Assembly (NCBI RefSeq): GCF_022179305.1
Contig: NZ_BPQP01000004.1
Coordinates: 102,704 to 166,703 of the forward strand
Length of the DNA: 64,000 bases
From: Methylobacterium iners
GTDB lineage: Bacteria; Pseudomonadota; Alphaproteobacteria; Rhizobiales; Beijerinckiaceae
Direction: 5' to 3'
Both the position numbers and the translations under genes were made by a program. Numbering within the stretch: the first letter of the stretch is position 1; each line of letters starts with the position of its first letter. Below are positions 58,246 through 64,000 of this stretch, piece by piece. The notes beneath the pieces were generated by a model, which made no database searches, had not been told where the DNA came from, and saw nothing but the letters and a program-made list of their open reading frames with translations.

Positions 58246-58614
58246 CTATTCTTTAGCTTCGGGCGAGCGGCGAAGCGCTTCGATCTTGCTCATCACCTGA
58301 TCGCGTGCCTCTGCCAGGCGAGTTCGAAGCACGGACGGGTCCTGGCCGGTACGGCAGGCCTCCTCGACGGCTCGGCACAGGTCTGACAATCCCACGAAGC
58401 CGAGCACCCCCGTCGAAGAGATCATGACGTGTGCCTCATAGGCCAGTTTTTTAGCGTTACTTCCTGAGGGCCCGAATCGCTCCGTCAGTTCCTCAGCAAG
58501 CAGGCGCAAGAGCGCGTCGGTCTGCTCTTGGCCGACGTTGGAGCGCACATCGTCAAGCTTGTCCTCGTCGAAGGCCAAAGGGTCTATGGCATCCAAGTCG
58601 ATACGCCGGGCCAC
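58246..58614 (-). CDS. Hpt phosphotransfer protein
   Basis: A 122-residue helical-bundle protein with the phospho-His region YEAHVMISSTGVLGFVGLSD (H62) and following LCRAVEEACRTG. The usual HxxKG lysine is absent, as it is in the Hpt of the chromosomal hybrid kinase (EAHAMVSLAGQLGF), to which this looks related. It lies convergent with the KaiC-partner kinase, 85 bases away, and can link its receiver to downstream regulators. Confidence 0.78.
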   Translation of the reverse strand: MARRIDLDAIDPLAFDEDKLDDVRSNVGQEQTDALLRLLAEELTERFGPSGSNAKKLAYEAHVMISSTGVLGFVGLSDLCRAVEEACRTGQDPSVLRTRLAEARDQVMSKIEALRRSPEAKE

Positions 58615-58877
58615 GGTCAGTCTCGTACAAAGCCAAGGTTCGGCGGATCGATTGCACGCGACTGAGTTTAACGCAAGTTAGCTTTCGAAGCGTCAGCCGG
58701 CATGCATCTATGCTGCGCCGCTTGAAGCTTCGTTGCGCACGGCTGCCTCCCCTCGGAGGTGCATTCACGCCCTTATCGCCCTCAACCCGCGAACGACCGC
58801 TTGTGACCAAGTCGCGAGCCGACTTCTATCGCAGAATTGGGTCGAAACCTGACAACGGCTAGGTCGCCATTGCGCAC

Positions 58878-59141
58878 CTATCGACCCTGCTTTCGACCAC
58901 TCCGCAAGGTCGGAGGCGGAGCTTCATTCTCGGCCGGCTCTTTCAGCAACTCGGCACTGGCTACCCGCAGCGCCGCAGCCAGCTGATCCAAGACGTCAAT
59001 CGAGGGGTTCTCGGTGGCTCTCTCGATACGGCCGACGTAGCTGCGGTCCAGGCCTGCATCCACCGCCAGCGCTTCCTGGCTCAGCCCCAGCGCGACCCGC
59101 AGCCGCCGCACATTCCAGCCCACCAACGCGCGACCGTTCAT
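58878..59141 (-). CDS. Xre-type HTH protein
   Basis: An 87-residue protein, MNGRALVGWNVRRLRVALGL, with helix-turn-helix SQEALAVDAGLDRSYVGRIE and the tail LLKEPAENEAPPP. It is the intact relative of the gene at 53406. Xre proteins of this size repress nearby mobile-element genes; the operator is not identified. It is divergent from the small membrane-protein gene at 59258. Confidence 0.78.
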   Translation of the reverse strand: MNGRALVGWNVRRLRVALGLSQEALAVDAGLDRSYVGRIERATENPSIDVLDQLAAALRVASAELLKEPAENEAPPPTLRSGRKQGR

Positions 59142-59257
59142 AAGGCCAAGCGTGGCCTTGTGGGACCATCAATCCACGGATAATGGTCCTCTTACCGCAA
59201 GAACGCGGACGCTTCGCTGAAGCTTGTCAAAGCTCTCAGCATCGCCCGGATGGCGCC

Positions 59258-59599
59258 ATGTATCCCAACCTCAACAGCGGCCCTGGCTACACCTCGCCGG
59301 CTTGGCGCATCTTCATCACGCCCGGTATCCTCATCCTGCGCTGGCAGTACCTCTTCCCGAAGGCCGGGGACGTGTTCGGCTCAGGCCGGCGCCTGAACAA
59401 TCCCTTCGCTCAGATCCTGTCTGCCGCCTTCTTCTGGCTGCTCGTCGCCGCCTTCCTTACCGGCGTAGTCCTCGGGAACCATAGGACGAGGGACCAGGGT
59501 GGGGGCATCCGCAACGCCGACGGCAGTACGAGCTTCCGGCCCGTCAGCCCGCCGGGGACACCGCCGACGCTCACCGCGCCTGCGCTTCCCACCCGGTGA
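59258..59599 (+). CDS. Small membrane protein, unknown
   Basis: A 113-residue protein from ATG 59258 (MYPNLNSGPGYTSPAWRIFI). One TM helix lies near 60-83 (FAQILSAAFFWLLVAAFLTG) and a weaker one near 17-30. The C-terminal tail is Pro/Thr-rich. The stop overlaps a GTG of the next frame (GTGA), suggesting an operon with the exported-protein gene. No family is recognised. Confidence 0.5.
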   Translation: MYPNLNSGPGYTSPAWRIFITPGILILRWQYLFPKAGDVFGSGRRLNNPFAQILSAAFFWLLVAAFLTGVVLGNHRTRDQGGGIRNADGSTSFRPVSPPGTPPTLTAPALPTR

Positions 59600-59604
59600 C
59601 ACCG

Positions 59605-60351
59605 ATGGCTTCCCTCTCGCGCAGTTTCGCTCGCCCCGTCAGCAGTCTGGCGGTCGGTCTCCTGCTTCTCACGAGCGCCACAACGGTAGCGACGGAGTTG
59701 CCCGCCGCCCTCAAAACCGACGCCTATATGACGTGGCCTAACCTGCACGTAGAAGCAGACCTCGGGCAACCCTCTCTTGGGCTTGCTCCGCTTCAGACCG
59801 TGATCGCGGCGTTCATGGACAGCACGGATCACTTCTGCGTCGTCAACCCGGTACGGGAGTCCGACTACCGGGTACAACAGCTCACATGTGACACGCCCAG
59901 TGGTCGACCAGCGATCTCGGCACAGTTGCGGTACGCAGATAACCTCTACGTCCTCACCGATCTGAAGGTCGCCGGTCGTCCGGTCCATGGTCCTGCAGCG
60001 GTCACCTTCCTCAAGAAGGTCGTGCCGATCCAGACTATGCTCGATAAGTTCCGCATCCTGGCGAACGCTCCGGAGATCGGTCCTGTCGACATCGGGACGC
60101 TTGACGAGGTTCGAAAGAACCTCGCTGCCAACTCAAGGGGTTCTTCCTGTACCTCAAAGGTACGCGCGGAGAACAGGCATTATGAGGTCGAGTGCTCGGT
60201 AAAGTACCGCACCTACAGCTTCACCTTGAAGAACAACGGTCACGGTAACCTTGTGCTCTGGGATCTGCAACGCGACGCCAGGCCGCTCAACGCTGCGCAG
60301 AAGGCTGACGCCTTCCGCGAAGTCTTCGACATCGACCCGAACCATCCCTGA
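59605..60351 (+). CDS. Exported protein, unknown
   Basis: A 248-residue protein with a signal peptide (MASLSRSFARPVSSLAVGLL, cleavage near TTVAT). The mature part has four cysteines and mixed beta/alpha character (DHFCVVNPVRESDYRVQQLT, HYEVECSVKYRTYSFTL). GTG 59596, overlapping the previous stop, is an alternative start three codons upstream. No family is recognised. It is the second gene of a run of four small envelope proteins. Confidence 0.6.
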   Translation: MASLSRSFARPVSSLAVGLLLLTSATTVATELPAALKTDAYMTWPNLHVEADLGQPSLGLAPLQTVIAAFMDSTDHFCVVNPVRESDYRVQQLTCDTPSGRPAISAQLRYADNLYVLTDLKVAGRPVHGPAAVTFLKKVVPIQTMLDKFRILANAPEIGPVDIGTLDEVRKNLAANSRGSSCTSKVRAENRHYEVECSVKYRTYSFTLKNNGHGNLVLWDLQRDARPLNAAQKADAFREVFDIDPNHP

Positions 60352-60523
60352 GATTTCAAGCTGTACGAGGTTTCCATCTAGTCTGGATTAACCTGTAAAT
60401 TTGGAAGGGCCTCTACTTCGTTACTGAATGACAGCACGTTCTTCGTGCCGGGCGCTCAGCTTAGCTCGTCGAAGCTAACCAGGACCACTCCAGCAACGCA
60501 CCAACGCCAAGAGGCAGTCAGCC

Positions 60524-60937
60524 ATGCGACCAACCTCTATCGCCGTCATCGCTGGTCTCGCCGTGCTTAACGGCGGTCAGGCTTTGGCGGAGCCGAAGCT
60601 CGACGGCGAGTTCAGAGGACGAGGTGAAGGACGGCTGACCCTTCAGGTGTTCGCCCTTGACGACCCATCGCCTGTCGCCGGAGCCTACTTCGTCAGCCTT
60701 CAGACTGCCTTGCCAAACCGCTGCACGGGTCAGGTCACGGGTATCGCGCGCACGTCCGCGCCGCTAACCCTCACCCTGAGGCAGAAGCCGGACGAGGACG
60801 GGGACACCTGCGAGGTGGTGCTGCGCTACACCTCGGACGGCAAGGGCCTGCGTGTCGACGAGAACGCCTGCGGAAACTGGCACGGCAGGGAATGCGCCTT
60901 CGAGGGAAAGCTGACGAGGGTACCACCCGTGCCCTGA
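60524..60937 (+). CDS. Small exported protein, unknown
   Basis: A 137-residue protein with a signal peptide (MRPTSIAVIAGLAVLNGGQA, cut before EPKLDG). The mature part is beta-rich with four cysteines (CTGQVTGIAR, CEVVLRYTSDGKGL, NACGNWHGRECAFEGKL). The cysteine-linked small barrel recalls lysozyme-inhibitor-type proteins, but no signature motif proves it. GAGGCAGTCAGCC precedes the ATG. Confidence 0.6.
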   Translation: MRPTSIAVIAGLAVLNGGQALAEPKLDGEFRGRGEGRLTLQVFALDDPSPVAGAYFVSLQTALPNRCTGQVTGIARTSAPLTLTLRQKPDEDGDTCEVVLRYTSDGKGLRVDENACGNWHGRECAFEGKLTRVPPVP

Positions 60938-61038
60938 CCCCCTGCAGCCGCACCGACCGCTCGTAGTGACAGCCGGCGGGTACAGAGGCCAACTCTTTAT
61001 CCCGAGATGACCTTCGCTCAATCTAGGAAGACTCCCGG

Positions 61039-61689
61039 ATGAATCATTCCTTCTTCGTTGGCGATCAAGCTCATGGCGCGCCTCTAGGTCGCGTCGCTGA
61101 TCAGGTCGCCCGCTCGCGACGTTCTGGACGACGCGGCCTGTGTCGGATCCTGCTGGGAGCCATTGCGGTCGCACCGGTCTGCCTCGGGTTACCTGCGCTG
61201 GCTCAGCCGGCCACGCCATCGGCATCAGGGGCACCGCCGTCCGAGAGCCTGGCCATGAAGGTATGGACGATCACCCTCAACACCGCGCCGGATCGTTCGT
61301 TGTTCTGCGAAGTGGGCATGCGCGGCCGAAACCGTGAGGCCGGAGGCGACTACAGCATCCGGTACCGCTTCGAGCGCGGCGTGGCGCCTGTGCTGATCGT
61401 GAGCGCGACGGCGCTGAAGCTATCGGTCGTCGAGAACCTGTCCCTCGCCGTGGACGGGCGGGCGCTCGGTACGCTGAAGACTCGACGCACGCGGCTCGCC
61501 GGGGATGAAGTGCTCGCGGCAAGCATCGACGCCGGACGGTTCGACGGCACGATCCTGCCCGCACTCCTGAAACCGGATGCCATCGGCTTGGAACTGTCAG
61601 CGGGCGGACGCTTGCTTCAGGCGCCGATCCAAGGCTGGGGCGCCGTCATGGGTAACTTGGAAGCGTGCATGGCGAGACTGCCCGGTTAG
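61039..61689 (+). CDS. Exported protein, unknown
   Basis: The protein has 216 residues. A long basic leader precedes a hydrophobic signal (ILLGAIAVAPVCLGLPALAQ), then a beta-rich domain (VWTITLNTAPDRSLFCEVGM to VLIVSATALKL, LSLAVDGRALGTLKTRR). The layout resembles invasion-associated locus B proteins, which act in the periplasm; the match is only general. It follows the previous exported gene by 100 bases on the same strand. Confidence 0.55.
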   Translation: MNHSFFVGDQAHGAPLGRVADQVARSRRSGRRGLCRILLGAIAVAPVCLGLPALAQPATPSASGAPPSESLAMKVWTITLNTAPDRSLFCEVGMRGRNREAGGDYSIRYRFERGVAPVLIVSATALKLSVVENLSLAVDGRALGTLKTRRTRLAGDEVLAASIDAGRFDGTILPALLKPDAIGLELSAGGRLLQAPIQGWGAVMGNLEACMARLPG

Positions 61690-61802
61690 AGCCGAACGAA
61701 GGGCCTGAGCGGTACTTGGAACAGCGCGCAGTGCTTTGCTTTGCGGCTCCGCACTATAGCCCAGGGTGACGCCGAATGACTTACGAGCCTCGGACCAAGA
61801 TC

Positions 61803-62357
61803 ATGGGGAAGGGACGAGTTTGCCGACTTGCGCCGGCAGTCTCGCTCTTGTGTGCTGTTGCAGGCCTGCAAACAGTTGCAGCAGCACCGACGAAAGCAGC
61901 CGAACTGCTGCGCGGCCGCTGCTACATGGACATCTGCAGCTGGTTCAGCATCGAGGAGCGCAGCATCGTCGGCTCAAACAGCCAAGGCGCGCTCTTCAAA
62001 GTGAGCATGAGAGGTTGGGAGTCTCGTCATCCCGACGGAACCTATGACCGTCCTGCTCCCCGAAAGGGCGGTCAGATCTCGACGAGCTATCACTTCTGCT
62101 CCAGGCCGAAACCGGCCGTCATCGTTCCGACGGACCGCGGCGGGTGGCAGGTGGACTACCTCGCGTTGAATACGCCCTATGGTCCGCCGGGCGCCCTCGA
62201 GAATGTCACGGCCACCTACTATGCCGTCTGCCACGGTGTTGCGGCCAGCAATCCTGCCGCCTTCGTAGAGCTGGGGCGACGTTTCGGCTATCTCGCCATG
62301 GAGGAGGCACCGGAAGGGTCGCCCATCGCTCGACCGGAAGACATCCTGAGGCCGTAG
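61803..62357 (+). CDS. Exported Cys-containing protein, unknown
   Basis: A 184-residue protein from ATG 61803, chosen because the signal peptide (MGKGRVCRLAPAVSLLCAVA) then has a normal length; ATG 61776 adds nine residues. The mature part contains paired cysteines (GRCYMDICSWFSIEERSIVG, YHFCSRPK, YYAVCHG) and a compact mixed fold. No family is recognised. It is the last gene before the right end of the island. Confidence 0.6.
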   Translation: MGKGRVCRLAPAVSLLCAVAGLQTVAAAPTKAAELLRGRCYMDICSWFSIEERSIVGSNSQGALFKVSMRGWESRHPDGTYDRPAPRKGGQISTSYHFCSRPKPAVIVPTDRGGWQVDYLALNTPYGPPGALENVTATYYAVCHGVAASNPAAFVELGRRFGYLAMEEAPEGSPIARPEDILRP

Positions 62358-62449
62358 GACCAGCCTACGTGTACACTCATCCGAGCACTTGAAGCGTACC
62401 GGAGGCTTAGTCGGCCCCTGACATGACGCAGTAGCAAGCCTGCGTCCGC

Positions 62450-62632
62450 GAGGGCCATCGGTGACATGCCGCTGCGGCACTTGCCCCGCAGCTCAACAGG
62501 CGCGCTCAGGCCGTCGGCGCCCTGTATCGGACCGAACTCGTCGACCCCGCTGGGACGAACGATCCCGCCATCGTTAGCTTCAGGAAGCTGACGCCCGAGA
62601 CAATCATCACCGCCATCGCACTCTTGGACTGA
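62450..62632 (+). pseudogene. Second remnant of PD-(D/E)XK nuclease-like gene
   Basis: From about 62,483 the frame reads APQLNRRAQAVGALYRTELV followed by DPAGTNDPAIVSF and ends at a TGA (62,630-62,632). It matches APKLNRRAQAVAALYRTELV of the intact gene at 45545. Upstream bases 62,450-62,482 still resemble the LMLRHGLASR region with a deletion. The nuclease core and the C-terminal 100 residues are gone. It lies 134 bases from attR. Confidence 0.75.
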
Positions 62633-62682
62633 ATACGCATAGGATGGTGTTGGAACGACAAGCCGTTGCCATCTGCACCAAG

Positions 62683-62699
62683 TCGCTGCTACAAACGCC
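62683..62699 (+). other. Putative integrase arm site, right
   Basis: TCGCTGCTACAAACGCC. It differs in one base from the left-end site at 36,455 and lies 66 bases inside attR in the same orientation. Confidence 0.6.
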
Positions 62700-62765
62700 A
62701 ACCCTTCGATCCGGGTGAAGCGTTGATCTTGCTTGGGAATTTGGCGTCTGTGGCGCAGGAACAGG

Positions 62766-62784
62766 ATCCTGGCGCCCCAGCCAA
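62766..62784 (+). other. attR core
   Basis: ATCCTGGCGCCCCAGCCAA, an exact copy of the tRNA-Gln 3' end. No tRNA body precedes it (the bases before it are GGAACAGG), so it is an attachment site and not a tRNA gene. Confidence 0.9.
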
Positions 62785-63203
62785 GTCCCTCGACGCATCG
62801 GTCCCTCACCATCGCCCCTCCGTTTGGCCGGGGCGGAGCGGACCATCCGATCGGCCTTGCTGTTTCGACTTGCGGCTACCGTCGCGACGGAATCAACTCT
62901 GATGCCGCCGCACCCTCAAGCTCTCTGTAAGTTCATCCGCTGCCAACGTTTTCCGGGATGCTGACAACACCGAGCCAGCGCGAAAGACATGTGTCTTCTC
63001 GCCCGGCTGGCGCTTCCGTGGCTTTGTTCTGCCAAAACGCATGCCGAGAAAGGCCGAACGTTGCGACGCACCAGTGAGACCTCTAAGCGATCAGTATAGT
63101 GCCGGCTTGCCAAACAGAAGTTTTAATATTAATCGTTATATTAGTCTTTCAAATGTGAATTCTTTGAATAACTCGATAGTATTAATACCTGTAAAATAGA
63201 CAC
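62785..63203. other. Flank right of the island, no gene seen
   Basis: 419 bases. The last 100 (63,110-63,200) are strikingly AT-rich (TTTTAATATTAATCGTTATA), unlike the rest of the chromosome. No frame with a ribosome binding site is seen. Confidence 0.4.
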
Positions 63204-63881
63204 TCAATGAGCAGGCATATCGCCGTGCAACCAACCTTGAAGTATTGCAAATTGAACGATCTGTGCGCGACTGGAAATACCTAATTTGCTACATGTTCTA
63301 GACTTTAGGGTCTCCACTGTTTTGATATGTATATTCAAAAGTGCCGCTACTTCCTTGGTAGTGTATCCGAAAGCAATATATCTTAAGATTTCTTTCTCAC
63401 GATCAACTAGGGAGTGCTTACTGATCTGGGGACTTCCGCCCTTCGTGACTTGATAAGTCGCGGGATAGCGTCCGGGAAGCGAGCGGTCGAGATAGGTACC
63501 CCCCGCTGATACCGCCCTCACGGCTTGTACAATGTTCTGAAATGCAGAGCGCTTCAATACGTATCCGCATGCTCCAGCTTCAAACGCCTGTTCTACATAG
63601 ACCCGACTTTCGTAGACGCTGAGCATCACCGCGCGAGCATAGTTTCCTCTCTCAACAAGCTTTCGCGCAACGGAGACTCCGTTCATCTCCGGCATTGCGA
63701 TGTCCAGGACGACGACGTCGGGCGCGAGATCCATCACGGCCTGCAACGCGGCCGTTCCAGTGTCTACAGAGGCGACGATGTCGACTTCGCCCGCCGCTGT
63801 CAGAAGATCCGCCACGCCGTGACGAAAAACCGGGTGGTCGTCTGCAAGCACAGCGCGGATCACGGTCCGGTCAGGCATCAT
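63204..63881 (-). CDS. NarL/FixJ-type response regulator
   Basis: A 225-residue protein. The receiver (about 8-125) has the acidic pair in VLADDHPV, phospho-acceptor in VVVLDIAMPEMNG, Ser for Thr in VMLSVYES and Lys in YVLKRSA. The LuxR-type HTH (about 155-215) reads LVDREKEILRYIAFGYTTKE and VETLKSRTCSKLGI. It activates or represses genes on phosphorylation. Its start overlaps the end of the kinase gene by 11 bases. The 3' half is more AT-rich than chromosomal neighbours. Confidence 0.9.
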   Translation of the reverse strand: MMPDRTVIRAVLADDHPVFRHGVADLLTAAGEVDIVASVDTGTAALQAVMDLAPDVVVLDIAMPEMNGVSVARKLVERGNYARAVMLSVYESRVYVEQAFEAGACGYVLKRSAFQNIVQAVRAVSAGGTYLDRSLPGRYPATYQVTKGGSPQISKHSLVDREKEILRYIAFGYTTKEVAALLNIHIKTVETLKSRTCSKLGISSRAQIVQFAILQGWLHGDMPAH

Positions 63882-64000
63882 TCCCTTGACTCCCGTTCAA
63901 TCGGACCCTGGCCACGATCGACGTGCCGCTGCCCGGTGCGGATTCGATGTCCAGACCTCCACCCACCAGAGCTAGGCGCTCGCGCATGCCGATGAGGCCG
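63871..64000 (-). CDS. Sensor histidine kinase, C-terminal end
   Basis: The minus strand reads GLIGMRERLALVGGGLDIES followed by APGSGTSIVARV and a short tail to a TGA at 63,873-63,871. This is the G2-box end of the HATPase domain of NarX/DesK-type kinases (GMRERxxLxGGxLxI...GTxxxxxxP). It is the cognate kinase of the overlapping NarL-type regulator. The rest lies beyond the window. Confidence 0.85.
   Translation of the reverse strand, partial: GLIGMRERLALVGGGLDIESAPGSGTSIVARVRLNGSQGNDA

Noticed and set aside
62761-62784. Second tRNA-Gln gene at the island's right end
   Set aside because: Only the last 19 bases match; no D-arm or anticodon stem precedes them.

Overview
The window is high-GC bacterial DNA from an alphaproteobacterium, most likely the Methylobacterium/Methylobacteriaceae branch of the Hyphomicrobiales (inference). 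The support is a Caulobacter/rhizobial-type flagellar cluster (fliX, flgI, cheL, flbY, flgE-flgK-flgL), DUF6894 proteins, an Omp2b-type porin fragment, REC-Crp regulators and very many PAS/REC signalling genes.

Region 1 (1-10.6 kb) is ordinary chromosome. It holds the end of a VWA-domain gene, a YcxB-like membrane protein with two small followers, a HerA-type ATPase, tRNA-Gly and tRNA-Tyr, an aldo/keto reductase, an ExoD-like protein, a zinc-uptake locus (znuC-znuB, preceded by a 36-residue membrane peptide and facing zur across a palindromic operator candidate) and an exopolysaccharide-initiating sugar-phosphate transferase. Region 2 (11-23 kb) is a regulatory block: a PAS-GGDEF-EAL-REC protein with a decayed EAL, a REC-GGDEF-PilZ protein with a decayed GGDEF, a very large Cache/PAS hybrid kinase with its own Hpt, a REC-Crp fusion with a coupled small gene, and a Crp/Fnr gene overlapping a DUF6894 gene. 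Region 3 (22.4-33.5 kb) is the flagellar cluster, followed by a BLUF blue-light sensor and a CheY-like receiver. prfC, a short-chain dehydrogenase and tRNA-Gln follow.

Region 4 (36,364-62,784) is an integrated genomic island of about 26.4 kb in the 3' end of tRNA-Gln. The last 19 bp of the tRNA gene recur perfectly at the far end. A tyrosine recombinase lies just inside the left end, and a 17-bp arm-like site occurs inside both ends. The left half carries a KAP-type P-loop NTPase, an HUH (rolling-circle type) Rep protein, short unknown genes and a PD-(D/E)XK nuclease-like gene. The right half carries signalling cargo: a chemoreceptor with three tandem PAS copies, an MCP-Cache protein of inverted layout, a Crp/Fnr regulator, a KaiC-like ATPase coupled to a PAS hybrid kinase, a separate Hpt protein and a group of small exported proteins. 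Repeated material shows the island grew in steps. A two-box element with a fixed 21-bp spacing occurs four times in one orientation, there is a remnant of a second rep gene, there are two remnants of the nuclease gene, and there are two related HTH genes of which one is cut at a junction.

Region 5 (62.8-64 kb) is AT-richer and holds a NarL-type response regulator and the end of its partner kinase. Taken together, the cargo suggests an island that delivers input and phosphorelay modules (taxis, KaiC-type timing or energy sensing, Crp output) to a host already rich in c-di-GMP, light and flagellar control. That reading is inference; the island boundaries and repeats are seen directly.
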